From Tritrichomonas foetus (lineage: Eukaryota > Parabasalia > Tritrichomonadida > Tritrichomonadidae), in NCBI GenBank assembly GCA_001839685.1, contig MLAK01000580.1, positions 1-64,000 of the forward strand: 64,000 nucleotides of DNA, written 5' to 3'. Below the pieces are notes generated by a model. The model was given only the letters and a program-made list of their open reading frames with translations. It did no database searches and was not told where the DNA came from. Positions 22,701-31,360 of this stretch are shown piece by piece. Position 1 is the stretch's first letter, and every line of letters starts with the position of its first letter. The translations under genes and the position numbers were made by a program.

Positions 22701-24514
22701 AATTGAAATTAGATAATCCAGAATTTTTCAGAGATCTTACGAAATCAATTGGTGCAATATCACCTAAACGAATTGAAACATTAAGAAAAACTTATAGTCA
22801 ATATACGGCACAATCCATAATAAAACCCTTTTTGTATTCATCATGGCATATTTGCCCGCTTACCCTCTACTTGTATTTAATTAGGATTGAACCATTTACT
22901 ACTTTACATACCAAAATTCAAAGTGGTAAATTTGATCATCCAGGAAGATTGTTTTCCTCAATTCAAAGTTCTTACGAATTCTGCACTACACAAGTCAATG
23001 ACTTCAGAGAACTCATTCCAGAATTTTATTGTTCGCCTGAATTTTTAGTTAATGCGAATAATTTTGATTTTGGTGTTTTTAATAATGAAAAGATTAATCA
23101 TGTAAAATTACCAAACTGGGCAAAAACTCCACTAGACTTTGTTTACAAGCATAGAAAAGCCCTTGAATCCGAGCATGTTTCAAAGCTTCTACATTGTTGG
23201 ATTGATTTCATTTTTGGCTCCAAACAACGTTCAATTGAGTTTGATAATGTTTTTAATGAGATGATGTATGCTGACATTTGGGAAACAGAATTTGGAAAGA
23301 ATCCAAGTCATAAAATTGACATTGAAACAACACTTGATTATGTTGGGCAAGTCCCACCTCTGTTATTTGATAAACCACATCCACAGAAGAAAGTTCTAAA
23401 TTCTAATTCCACTCAAAATAAAGTGAAGTTACCAACAAAGAAAATGATGAAAGAAACTGTACTTGATATGGAAATTAAAGCTGGTATTTATAGTGAAAAT
23501 AAAATGGTTTACTTAATCGACAGCACCGATAACAGCTTAGTTATCATGCAAATTAAAAAATCTGGAAAAACCAAACTTGTTGAAAAAACCAAAAAATGCT
23601 TTTCCAAAATTATTAATTCATCAAATATTATAAATGCATTTCTAGCTTATTCTCTTGTAAGCAAAAATGAAATTATTGTAATTCGTTCATCCACAAATGG
23701 TGATGATATTTTCTGTCGAACTAAACATGAAATCGTTACATTTTCTTTAAGTAATAATTATTTTGTTACTTCTGATGTTGATTCAAATCTTTCATTCTAT
23801 CGTTACAACGATAATCAAAACCAGAATCAATCAGCAATTATGAGTTTAACACAAAGTTCATCAGTTGATATTCTGAACCGAAATAATACAAATATAATTT
23901 CAATCAATGATAGTCTAAATAATGTAAATCTACCTGGAAATGCAACATTGGAATTCAATTTACCAACTTTTAGAGAATGTTTATCGAAAATAACAATTTC
24001 TGATACCTTTCATATGGCAATTTGTGGAACAAATGATGGATGTTTATTATTTGTATCAACAAATAAAAGATCTATTGAAAAAACTGTTGATATTGGTGAC
24101 AGAATTGAACCAGTCGAAATTTTAATCACGAATTCTTGGGGATTTGTTGCGGTTTGTGGTGAACAAAGTAAAACTGTGAATTGTGAAAACACAAATGGAG
24201 CATATCAAAATAATAATAAAAATTACTACTTTCTTCTTTATAGTATCAATGGAGAAGAGATACTAAGAAGAAAAATTGCGCATAGAATCAGATTCTGGAC
24301 TTGTTGGACAAGTAATGATGGATTTGATTATATTCTCATGTGCGATGAATCAAATGTTTATGCTTTTGAAGCATATTACGGGAATATTACTATTCCATTT
24401 ATTGCATTTACTGAAGAAATAGTTGGCATGACTTTAATTGAACAAAAGAATAAAGTAGCAATATTTCTGAAATATGGAAAAATTGTGATAACGCCTATTG
24501 AAATAGTTGGATAA
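16781..24514 (+). CDS. BEACH-domain protein (LvsA/neurobeachin-like)
   Basis: A 2577-residue giant scaffold of the BEACH family, which acts in vesicle fusion/fission, lysosome biology and autophagy. Domains in order: a long helical armadillo-like N-terminus (about 1-850); a ConA-like lectin fold (about 860-1030, around V-S-F-W-L-C-P); more helical solenoid; a PH-like domain (about 1818-1920, R-I-K-F-E-V-D); the BEACH domain (about 1925-2205), with W-V-N-G-E-I-S-N-F-E-Y-L, P-W-V-I-S-D-Y, F-R-D-L-T-K-S and W-I-D-F-I-F-G; then a weak WD40 region to the end. It ends without a FYVE-like finger, unlike the second BEACH gene at about 39.2 kb. The start is the first ATG of a fully open frame. Trichomonads have several BEACH genes, so the exact orthologue is uncertain. 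Confidence 0.93.
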   Translation: MNELLSLKQACISVLTMKFQPNQIYIGIPIEIQRKLQLDFFPIIKNPRDLQNLMSENHDFLGLLKSTPFSMNFDREIVSFFSNDKNSIISNFSQSATFILFNEIVLFYKEFNCEFVNEILEITFNLIDILKNDSDNLILAQSLFLSTIEVYFINQKQQLDNPITQKIFHLLEKFLLIPGISPKSQNILLIIANNAFPKLKILNFSYVREFFQLVDTLQKQLADKFDKQVLSNIISNLTLAISSLDIFALEIFSKYLNFLSENSITMTVDILIKSFLIKICNLNHQIIASKNSEKNDQENDDIIDISQFLSNDNQMISNVYNKHSISENLNELTNHLLEIKEKSSITENLVVEDDPNFYQICEIIANVLNDFPILKKRFFLSFIKKVQYEEDRFQVDLIYCLVILMKGEAPLDFESLRLFIEISMSLIFIPTNDQKILYLREKTLIMIFNTNYDEQEFGILFNTFEKRPDNYSQLIISLCNIVDEIHKTDIILLNILLSNHKLLNILISNDSLSDLIISSIKNVRYQIFALLHKIMEIRCDLMINDRKHLSKFVSFSFEIDARIFIFKHLKKLLKQHSDNENIQNEIIRLFEIFSNQPNEDTIQFMIDLFNLINNEIISSSFLHYISDVVHFISQLEKNEKVQQILISFLKILFQFSHQKLKPIGTDLFENIFVNNFCDSKEINTLLIEKLFNLSCGRLVENLFNNLNNFESFEIINPRAIKIILRVIYIKMEENSFTKEELVDIKILVNKINQLSDFSLNNCELFNSVGIDIDTILFIFKKRDDELFDQELMNSLLLLLSNIMISSSSLNSVRTFISLLCPNDGKYLSYYHKNIVNSLVSIVNRSNRVPSVFFPLSGKIIIHGLNYQNLVNGLNVSFWLCPSENDQFQLFSIESLLNISIVHHQVRFSLMNNESEMISLEKRIKSSNWQIFSVYLYYQNYNLSVSFYSENELLGCHDFGIAISSDFQFESVIGQNGNVNEIMSYLGSLCIIDGNSEENKAVSFLHKFGCNIYSEKIIEEDEKIILFAIPTYISKNSLSLTFISKFVKCQFNQIKIQKLPLSFNSVIAKHSRVDYFIPLFAQSGLNLHIKNENDECPNNEVLVIPDILEISMNIVGELLKTNTSAQLSFSEQHGFAIIAHLLRSAASDKITFGLYEKTLSIYELLTDPVFKKKFAVDILFAIDIWIRCDDLNKIVLNWVMTSNQLFQESFTNISILSILRIYFWYSPIEESIIYQDRSPKINIKECRLVFLSVIEKSNKLNSVDIASLISHALSCPDIEQSLELLDCLSNLVENRNNSNIFESILSLHYLLYIKNYQLVEKALNIIIDAHTKGLIHSITFPEHVEVICFDLPLLYSNDDLFKNLFAKLEKNVTPELFNFCFYLALITKEDNLIKLLDFIETRPTFNFYNIKNSSTLKTWCLWPIVALFLYNLLTKRILDLIVSSNQENWQNLYNMTEVVGDILEVNAHEIKHIILMTIATQIVSIGNNDCFLKMASHFLFVRENKSFLKYNDIAKIEKWDIFRGKILFSEPQINSLSNRFYFGTVMKEDDLWCDGDLAQVVVSLYEKDPVENYIEFIILMGAYLLISEKDPLHNVKKKVKISSCPALLIFNHMAAHFRENKINYKNKKNKMDKDTYIANFIENHKSYFDDFYTFSEVYQKELMTIIKEFKDDNLGKFNNLSNQMIKSYADDDKYTKSSTKKLWSTFWRSMTVEKAPWYYSIPHVLNGKTVGGNFYKRDFTYTYLLCPTKMSINYHYDDHLKESLIRDSRNLESAEAKYQELIENQKQQMEEAKPHEVFAVLGEKNANTLKVNTASKSTLGRIKFEVDNCEIRKPGKNKEKVKFMITNNMILIDTISIKPNEIHFVFLRNVRQRPTAIEIFDIYGNSYFINFPFGGSTSIYAMDVLNHMKSLTKNVQLQPFKPFFESKNFTQQWVNGEISNFEYLMTLNIYAGRSFNDVFNYPVMPWVISDYQSNELKLDNPEFFRDLTKSIGAISPKRIETLRKTYSQYTAQSIIKPFLYSSWHICPLTLYLYLIRIEPFTTLHTKIQSGKFDHPGRLFSSIQSSYEFCTTQVNDFRELIPEFYCSPEFLVNANNFDFGVFNNEKINHVKLPNWAKTPLDFVYKHRKALESEHVSKLLHCWIDFIFGSKQRSIEFDNVFNEMMYADIWETEFGKNPSHKIDIETTLDYVGQVPPLLFDKPHPQKKVLNSNSTQNKVKLPTKKMMKETVLDMEIKAGIYSENKMVYLIDSTDNSLVIMQIKKSGKTKLVEKTKKCFSKIINSSNIINAFLAYSLVSKNEIIVIRSSTNGDDIFCRTKHEIVTFSLSNNYFVTSDVDSNLSFYRYNDNQNQNQSAIMSLTQSSSVDILNRNNTNIISINDSLNNVNLPGNATLEFNLPTFRECLSKITISDTFHMAICGTNDGCLLFVSTNKRSIEKTVDIGDRIEPVEILITNSWGFVAVCGEQSKTVNCENTNGAYQNNNKNYYFLLYSINGEEILRRKIAHRIRFWTCWTSNDGFDYILMCDESNVYAFEAYYGNITIPFIAFTEEIVGMTLIEQKNKVAIFLKYGKIVITPIEIVG

Positions 24515-24827
24515 GTAAAAATTAACGATCATGATGCATATCGGAGGTGGAGCATTGCTGGACTAATAGCGGGTTATAGTATTTTATGTATTAATGTTTT
24601 GCACATTCATCCATGTGAATTTTATGATTTTAAGATTTATACACTGAAAGAGTTGATGTTTGAAAAATAAGATTTATTGTATATTTATAAAATAAAATTA
24701 AAAATATTTATTGATAATTAATATTTCAAAAATATTACAAATCAAAATAAAAGCGCAAGGTTTAATATATGGCTTATTCAAGGATGAAAACCAATTAAAT
24801 ATCATTTTAATGCCTTTATATTTATAA
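24515..24827. other. Convergent intergenic region
   Basis: A 313-bp AT-rich stretch between the convergent ends of the BEACH and Wntless-like genes. I see nothing in it. Confidence 0.6.
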
Positions 24828-26246
24828 TCACATATTAATGGCATTTACTTTTAAGTAAATTTCTTTCTCTTTTGATTTCAATGATTTATCTTCATGGTTT
24901 GTCGAGATATGAAGAATATTCATTGATAAAGTAGAGAAAAACAAGATTAATGTTAGATATAACTGATCAATAGAAAAGAATAATCTAACAATATATAATA
25001 GAATCATCATAATATTTATTGTTCCTGATATAACTGAATAATTAATGGCTCGATTTAAAATGATAACATTCAATTTTCCTTTAAAATCATAAAGTAAATA
25101 GAAAAAAATTATTAAATAAGCACCAAAAAACACAGTATGAGAAATCGTTAATACAGAATATGGACAATAAAAAGAATGGGAAAAATCTTTCGATTCTAAA
25201 TAAAATAGATTGAAATCATCAATGAACAAATTGATTGCTAATGGAATAAAAATTAAATAAGTAAGAAAACATTTATTGAAGCTGAGAAATAGTTCATTAT
25301 TTTGTCCATTATTTGGTTCATTGTATTTTGATTGAAGCAAATTACAAAAAATTACAACAATAAAAAATAAAGAAAATGTAAAGTATAAATCACGAAATAT
25401 TAAATCTAAAATCACCAAACATTTCTGAAAAATAGGAAAAAATGAATGAATGAGTGGGAAATAGGACAAAAGATTGGAATTCAACAATAAGAAAAAATTA
25501 CACATAATACACAAAAGATCTTCTTTTTGATATAATTTGGTAAATTTTTTATAAAAATAATACAACAATGGACTTGAATAAGCAAGAAAAGAAATTTTCA
25601 AGAGTATTTCAAAAAACACAAATAAAATTGGTGTGGAATAAAACTCTAAAATGAATGATTCTGGATGAATATTTGGTGCTTTCACATGAATTTCAAGATG
25701 AATTGAATGATAATCAATAAGTTTATCAGAATAAATTATAAAAGAATCAGAAAATCCGGTATTTTGTGAATAAATAAAAAGATGAGAAAAATTTTGATAA
25801 AATCGATGTTTCAACTCTTTGTTTTTCAAATAACATTGAATTGAAAAATTACCAGTGAAGTTGTATGAGTCAAAATCATAGTCGTGCACATTATATTTGC
25901 TCTTTATTAAATTTTGAATTTTTTCTTGTGAAATTTGCTTCATTTTTATTGCAAAATAAAGTCCATTTTTTGAATAATGAATGTTGTTGAAAGTTGCATT
26001 AATGATATATTTTGGATACCGTTCACCTTCAAATTTATATTCATAAGTATCTGGAGAAAGAGATGAAGACATTACTAAAAGCATACATAATAGAAAAAAT
26101 GAAAAAATTATGGGAAATACCAAATGTTTTTTAAAAACGAGTTTTATAGGCAAGTCACCTATGCGAAACTCAGAATCATCTTCAAAACTATTTGAAATTT
26201 CAAGATCGTATAAATCTTTTAATTCTTCACTTTCCTCAATCATCAA
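24828..26246 (-). CDS. Wntless/TMEM181-like multi-pass membrane protein
   Basis: A 472-residue membrane protein. An acidic N-terminal tail (E-E-S-E-E-L-K-D) is followed by a transmembrane helix (about 41-60), a roughly 140-residue luminal/extracellular beta-rich domain with N-x-S/T sites, and about seven further hydrophobic helices from about 205 to 450, ending in a short charged cytosolic tail. This one-plus-seven layout, with a soluble domain between, is that of the Wntless/TMEM181 (GOST-type) sorting receptors of the secretory pathway; the family call rests on topology rather than a diagnostic motif. It diverges from the small membrane protein at 26406. The start may be the first or second of two adjacent Met codons. 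Confidence 0.6.
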   Translation of the reverse strand: MMIEESEELKDLYDLEISNSFEDDSEFRIGDLPIKLVFKKHLVFPIIFSFFLLCMLLVMSSSLSPDTYEYKFEGERYPKYIINATFNNIHYSKNGLYFAIKMKQISQEKIQNLIKSKYNVHDYDFDSYNFTGNFSIQCYLKNKELKHRFYQNFSHLFIYSQNTGFSDSFIIYSDKLIDYHSIHLEIHVKAPNIHPESFILEFYSTPILFVFFEILLKISFLAYSSPLLYYFYKKFTKLYQKEDLLCIMCNFFLLLNSNLLSYFPLIHSFFPIFQKCLVILDLIFRDLYFTFSLFFIVVIFCNLLQSKYNEPNNGQNNELFLSFNKCFLTYLIFIPLAINLFIDDFNLFYLESKDFSHSFYCPYSVLTISHTVFFGAYLIIFFYLLYDFKGKLNVIILNRAINYSVISGTINIMMILLYIVRLFFSIDQLYLTLILFFSTLSMNILHISTNHEDKSLKSKEKEIYLKVNAINM

Positions 26247-26386
26247 TTGAGCAATTCTCTAAACTTTTTGAATATTTGAAAAGTTGAACATATAAACAAT
26301 GAAAAATGGTATTTTGTGAGTGATTCAAATATTCAATCTAGATTTAGCTTTTCGTCAAAGGTCAATTTCTTAAGGTCAAATTGAAC

Positions 26387-26392
26387 TCACAA
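26387..26392 (+). promoter_or_regulatory. Initiator-like TCACAA upstream of the 26406 gene
   Basis: A TCAYWW match whose A lies 17 nt before the ATG. Repeated GTCAA motifs (GTCAAAGGTCAATTTC and GGTCAAATTG, 26354-26384) lie just upstream and could be regulatory. Confidence 0.45.
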
Positions 26393-26405
26393 CAAAAAAA
26401 TCAAC

Positions 26406-26957
26406 ATGAAAGAAAACACATTTACGTCAACTCTCCATCAAATAATTACGCTTTTTTCATTCGTCGCCCTTATGCTGATTTCGTGTTACTATGTAATAAT
26501 TTCCACATTGTGGATTTATCGAACCCGATATAAATTTGTTTCATCCTTTTGGGGCGAGTCTTTCATTCAAATTTTAATTCTAACAGATTTAACACACTTT
26601 ATTGCGTTTTTGGCACTTTTGGTTTCAGCGATAAAATCGAGGTCATTATTTTTCGAACCTTCCCAATTCTTGCTCTATATCATCGTTTTCTGGATTACGG
26701 CTTCCTCTTTTCTCCTGGTTGAAGCAAACCCAACCAGGTGGGAAGAGCGAATTACCCAAATTCAAGAATTTTTGATTGCAAACCCAAATTCCGAACCAAC
26801 TTTACAGTTCATCGACTTTTTGAGTTGTCGTCATTCTTCAAGCGACTGCTGGGAAAAAATCGATTTTTTTGTTGATGAAACATTTTGCCAATTTGCAGCT
26901 CTATTTTTGCCAATTTATCCACTTCTTGTCGGATTTTCGATTGTTTTTATAATTTAG
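26406..26957 (+). CDS. Small four-helix membrane protein with tetraspanin-like topology
   Basis: A 183-residue protein with four hydrophobic helices: about 12-36, 52-74, 84-103 and 160-183. A short loop follows helix 1-2, and a longer polar loop (about 104-159) between helices 3 and 4 carries cysteines (C-R-H-S-S-S-D-C and a later C). The arrangement resembles tetraspanins, but the diagnostic CCG motif is absent and the large loop is short, so membership is unproven. The frame is somewhat less AT-rich than the flanks. It shares a divergent promoter region with the Wntless-like gene. Confidence 0.6.
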   Translation: MKENTFTSTLHQIITLFSFVALMLISCYYVIISTLWIYRTRYKFVSSFWGESFIQILILTDLTHFIAFLALLVSAIKSRSLFFEPSQFLLYIIVFWITASSFLLVEANPTRWEERITQIQEFLIANPNSEPTLQFIDFLSCRHSSSDCWEKIDFFVDETFCQFAALFLPIYPLLVGFSIVFII

Positions 26958-28247
26958 ATAAAATGTTTGATATTTCCTCAATTTTATTATTTTTTTTTTT
27001 ATAAATAATGCATGATGGAAGAGAGGTAGAAATTCCAGCAAAAACTGAGTTCATCAAGCATCATCATTACTCATAATGGATGCGTGCTAGCTAAATCAGG
27101 GAATTTTTGGTCATCGCGTCTTCCCCAAATACTTTCTCTGTCTCATTTAGCTTTATATGCTTTATTTTATCGTGAAAAATCGGGAGAATAATTAAAAAAT
27201 GGCAACTCCATAAATGAGCAAATATGGCTCAATATATGATAAAATCAAGAAATCGAAACGCTTTATCGGAAGTGATCATATTGATTGGATAAATTAGAGA
27301 GAGTGCATGAAAAAAGTCATTCATATCAATATTTAAAATCATTCATATCAATATNNNNNNNNNNNNNNNNNNNNNNNNNNNNNNNNNNNNNNNNNNNNNN
27401 NNNNNNNNNNNNNNNNNNNNNNNNNNNNNNNNNNNNNNNNNNNNNNNNNNNNNNNNNNNNNNNNNNNNNNNNNNNNNNNNNNNNNNNNNNNNNNNNNNNN
27501 NNNNNNNNNNNNNNNNNNNNNNNNNNNNNNNNNNNNNNNNNNNNNNNNNNNNNNNNNNNNNNNNNNNNNNNNNNNNNNNNNNNNNNNNNNNNNNNNNNNN
27601 NNNNNNNNNNNNNNNNNNNNNNNNNNNNNNNNNNNNNNNNNNNNNNNNNNNNNNNNNNNNNNNNNNNNNNNNNNNNNNNNNNNNNNNNNNNNNNNNNNNN
27701 NNNNNNNNNNNNNNNNNNNNNNNNNNNNNNNNNNNNNNNNNNNNNNNNNNNNNNNNNNNNNNNNNNNNNNNNNNNNNNNNNNNNNNNNNNNNNNNNNNNN
27801 NNNNNNNNNNNNNNNNNNNNNNNNNNNNNNNNNNNNNNNNNNNNNNNNNNNNNNNNNNNNNNNNNNNNNNNNNNNNNNNNNNNNNNNNNNNNNNNNNNNN
27901 NNNNNNNNNNNNNNNNNNNNNNNNNNNNNNNNNNNNNNNNNNNNNNNNNNNNNNNNNNNNNNNNNNNNNNNNNNNNNNNNNNNNNNNNNNNNNNNNNNNN
28001 NNNNNNNNNNNNNNNNNNNNNNNNNNNNNNNNNNNNNNNNNNNNNNNNNNNNNNNNNNNNNNNNNNNNNNNNNNNNNNNNNNNNNNNNNNNNNNNNNNNN
28101 NNNNNNNNNNNNNNTCATATCAATATATAAAGTCATTCATATCAATATATAAAGTCATTTATATCAATATTTAAAACAACTCATTTCCATACGAAAAAAT
28201 CGAAAGATTTTCTAGAAAAAACATTTATTTAAAAAATAGACTTACAC
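26958..28247. other. Intergenic region with satellite and sequence gap
   Basis: Unique AT-rich DNA from 26958 to about 27320, then a 22-bp satellite interrupted by 760 Ns (27355-28114), then a short unique stretch. No gene can be supported; the long frames across the Ns are artefacts. Confidence 0.85.
27319..28174 (+). repeat. 22-bp satellite array containing a 760-bp assembly gap
   Basis: Units of the type TCATATCAATATATAAAGTC plus AT (22 bp) occur on both sides of the Ns: about one and a half before and two to three after. The same phase and sequence on both sides show that the gap lies inside one tandem array that the assembly could not resolve, so the true array length is unknown. Confidence 0.85.
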
Positions 28248-29180
28248 TTAATGTTTCCTTCCTTTTTTATCGCCTTTTTTATCTCCCTTCTTCTTTTTAT
28301 CTCTCGGCGCTTTTCCAAAATCGAGAATCGTATTGAGCGACCCTTGTGCCTGCTCGAGCTGCTTCAACATTTGGCGGTCTTTTTTAGAGCGCGGAATTCT
28401 TTGCATTGTTTCTTCTTCGATCTCTTCGATTTCTTTCATCCGCTTGAGAAATTCGTTTACTTTTCTGTTTTGTGAGGCCCTCATTCCTGCTTCAAGTGGC
28501 TCATCTCTAATTTGGGCGGCCACTTCGTCCATCAAAACTGATTGCTTCGAATGGGCTTTCACTGAACGTGCGTATTTCGCCTCTTTCACTTGATCTTCAT
28601 GTGCTTGTGGATATAGTGATGACATTACCTGCGGAGGCATGTAATTCGCTGAAACCATATTTTCATCATTTTCAAAATTGGCCGATCTTCCACTTTTGAG
28701 CATAGAAGCTGGATTTGCTCTTAGATTTGCAGTTGTTGAACTCTTTTCCATTTCTGAGTATTTCTGAAGCTGGTATTTCATTTGATGCTCTAATGGTCTG
28801 ATTTTCTCTAAAACGCAACGATTGGAAACAAGCGAATCGATAGGGCCGCCGACAGGTTCACCGCATGTACGAGAAACAGCCAACTGGGCAATATTTTCGA
28901 GATATTCTGCGAAACAGTGATTTTTAACTTGGAGTAAAGAAACACCGTCGACTGATGATTCTGTGGCGTCTATTTTCGTTTTGACAATTTTGCATGTCGC
29001 TCGAGCTTCTTCAATGCTCCTTTTGAGGCTTCGAAGATGAGCAAGATAATCTGTCTTCTGCTTTTGCGCGATGGCTTCGTAATCTGTATTATCGGTCTCT
29101 TCATGGATTTCTTGTTGTTTTTCTTCTTCTTCTGGTTCGTCTCGGATTGTGACACCCTCGAAAAGTTGAATTTCTTCCAT
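28248..29180 (-). CDS. Neuroguidin/Lcp5 (Sas10/Utp3 family) ribosome-biogenesis protein
   Basis: A 310-residue nucleolar protein of the small-subunit processome. The conserved Sas10/Utp3 segment spans about residues 79-145: G-V-S-L-L-Q-V-K-N-H, then E-Y-L-E-N-I-A-Q-L, and V-L-E-K-I-R-P-L-E-H-Q-M-K-Y-Q-L-Q-K. This is the pattern of human neuroguidin and yeast Lcp5. A linker with N-Y-M-P-P-Q (equivalent to the Y-x-P-P region) and a C-terminal basic, coiled-coil region ending in K/G/D repeats complete the family layout. The length matches neuroguidin (about 315). The ATG at 29178-29180 is the natural start. It diverges from the coiled-coil gene at 29802. Confidence 0.82.
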   Translation of the reverse strand: MEEIQLFEGVTIRDEPEEEEKQQEIHEETDNTDYEAIAQKQKTDYLAHLRSLKRSIEEARATCKIVKTKIDATESSVDGVSLLQVKNHCFAEYLENIAQLAVSRTCGEPVGGPIDSLVSNRCVLEKIRPLEHQMKYQLQKYSEMEKSSTTANLRANPASMLKSGRSANFENDENMVSANYMPPQVMSSLYPQAHEDQVKEAKYARSVKAHSKQSVLMDEVAAQIRDEPLEAGMRASQNRKVNEFLKRMKEIEEIEEETMQRIPRSKKDRQMLKQLEQAQGSLNTILDFGKAPRDKKKKGDKKGDKKGRKH

Positions 29181-29801
29181 TTGGAATGGTCGTGGAAGAG
29201 AGATTTTAGTTTTGAATTCGATCTAATCGTACATTATAGAAATCTTGCTTTGAATTTTGAATCTCTAAAATTTTGAAAGACTCATGTAAAGCATTGAAAC
29301 TTGCTAGGATTTTCGAATTTTCCTTCCAGGAAAAATAGTCTCTCTTCACATTAATTATTGATATAAAAACATTTTAATACTATTTTCCTATAATTTATGA
29401 TATAATTCATTTATATTTTAATTTTTAAATGATGAAATCCAGTAATATTTGAGAAAATTGACAGTTAATCACATGCAGCATTTTTAAAAATAGATCTTAA
29501 ACTTTTTGATGATATAAACGGTCATAAGTAATGAAAAAACATGAGAAAGAAGAAATTCTCCAAAGTAATCAAATTATATGTATATATTCCATCGAATAAT
29601 CCCATAGAAACCAACATGTATTCGAAATAATCATTCATGCCAGATTGTTTCTTGAAAGTGAAATCTAGTCATCTCTTTTTCTGTGTATATATGTTCGTAT
29701 ACTTTCAAAATAAGACCAAATTAACTATTAAAAAGTTTTTTGCTCAGCGTCCGTTTGATAAAAAAAAGTTACAAAAAAAAAAATATTTTTGGTGTGATTA
29801 C
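29181..29801. other. Divergent intergenic region
   Basis: About 620 bp of AT-rich DNA. The coding frame downstream is open back to 29637, but a basic, Phe-rich translation and no strong start suggest this part is not translated. I see nothing else. Confidence 0.5.
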
Positions 29802-30932
29802 ATGAGTCGTCTCACCTCATTTACTCGTACAGAACAAACATTTACACGGTCGATGCCAGCACCACTTCAGACATTCGAAGAGTTTCAATCATCTCGCCGA
29901 GAAAAAATGGAACAAGTTTCGTCAGATTTATTAGCAAAGAAAGAACAAACAATTCGCGATATGCAAGAGCATTTGCAAGATTTGATGGTTCAACTTGGTG
30001 CTGCCAATTCAGATTTGGCTGACGAAGAAAGAGATTTCCTCAGCAAGAAGGAAAATCTTTTGACACAGTTGAAGAGAATCAAAGCAAATGCTGATACGAA
30101 ATATTCACAAGCACGAATGGAACATCTCGCCCAAATGGAGGCCCTTCAAAGACAATATAATGAAGCTCTCGAACAAATACAAATTTCGATGCAGCAACTA
30201 GCCCAGCAGCCTCCTCAGCCAGAACAAGACCCTCGACTTCAAGAAACGCACATCAAAATGAAGAATTTCGAAGATAATCTCCGAAAATATAAGCAAACGA
30301 CAATCAATCAGCAAATTGACGATTTGACTGACACAGATAACGATACACTTTATATAAATAGAATTCAACAACTTGAATCACAAAAAAGAGAACTTCTCGG
30401 CCAAATCAAAGATGATGAACATACAAACCAAAATCGAATAATGGAGCTCACAATGATGCTTGATGAACAGGATAGTCGTTTCCAGACAGAAGTTGAAGAC
30501 CTTCAAGAAAAGATGAACAAAAGAGAAGAAATTTATAAACAACAACTTGACAAGCTTTATTTAGAACTTGATAAAATCAGAGATAAGAGAGAAACAACAA
30601 TGACTGCACGTCAAGAAAAGATTGCTGCTCTTCAAGCCCAAATTGATAGAGTCGAAAATGAATTCCGTCAAAAATTAAAAGATGCAAGTCACGTTGCAGA
30701 CAAGTTGAAGACAGCACTCGTTAATGCAAACCTCAGGAAAACTGAGCAATTGAAAATCGAGCAGAAAAGAAGCGCTGAACAGAGACAACTCATGCAAGAA
30801 TCATTCCAGCTCCAACAACAGAATTACACGATGCAAAAAGAGCTTCAAAAGGCCAAGGAAGATTCAGCGTTGCTTCGAAGAGAACTCAGCGCAAAAATTG
30901 GCCCTAGAAGGACTGCTTCGCTCTTTTTGTGA
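29802..30932 (+). CDS. Coiled-coil protein, probably cytoskeletal
   Basis: A 376-residue protein that is almost wholly heptad-repeat coiled coil (Glu, Gln, Lys, Leu-rich) from about residue 30 to the end, broken by a short Pro/Gln stretch (Q-Q-P-P-Q-P-E-Q-D-P). The N-terminus (M-S-R-L-T-S-F-T-R-T) and the basic C-terminus (G-P-R-R-T-A-S-L-F-L) are short and non-helical, as in striated-fibre or filament proteins. The start at 29802 is preferred over 29637 because coding-like composition begins there. I cannot name the family; a role in the trichomonad cytoskeleton (for example costa, pelta-axostyle or basal-body fibres) is an inference from the coiled coil only. Confidence 0.65.
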   Translation: MSRLTSFTRTEQTFTRSMPAPLQTFEEFQSSRREKMEQVSSDLLAKKEQTIRDMQEHLQDLMVQLGAANSDLADEERDFLSKKENLLTQLKRIKANADTKYSQARMEHLAQMEALQRQYNEALEQIQISMQQLAQQPPQPEQDPRLQETHIKMKNFEDNLRKYKQTTINQQIDDLTDTDNDTLYINRIQQLESQKRELLGQIKDDEHTNQNRIMELTMMLDEQDSRFQTEVEDLQEKMNKREEIYKQQLDKLYLELDKIRDKRETTMTARQEKIAALQAQIDRVENEFRQKLKDASHVADKLKTALVNANLRKTEQLKIEQKRSAEQRQLMQESFQLQQQNYTMQKELQKAKEDSALLRRELSAKIGPRRTASLFL

Positions 30933-31360
30933 AGGCAAAGCAAAACAATGTGTCCTTTTTCTTACCTTAAATAAAAATTAAATAATAAAACTTTGATAAT
31001 TATTTCTAGCATACACACACTTACCTAATTTCTCGTGTAAACTTCAAAGAAAATGCCTTGAAAATCGAAATCTAGAAAGTTTGCATGATATAATCTATTA
31101 TACAAAGTTTAAAAAATATATTATTTATTATTTGAATGATTAAACTTGTTGTTTAAATTCGTCTATACAGTAACGCATTCTCACCAATCAAATATTCATT
31201 TACTTTTAGAACATTCTTAAGAATTAGAAGTCCAAATTTTGTTATTTTCACATATTTATTACCAAAATTTCGAGAAAGAGTCATGTTTCATATTTGTCAA
31301 TGGAAAAACAGAAGATAAATATTAAAAAGAACATATATTTTAATATTATCATTAACGGTT
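30933..31360. other. Convergent intergenic region
   Basis: A 428-bp AT-rich spacer between convergent genes, with no feature I can support. Confidence 0.55.

Noticed and set aside
27285..28136. Long open frames on both strands across the N run
   Set aside because: They consist almost wholly of unknown bases, so there is no coding evidence.
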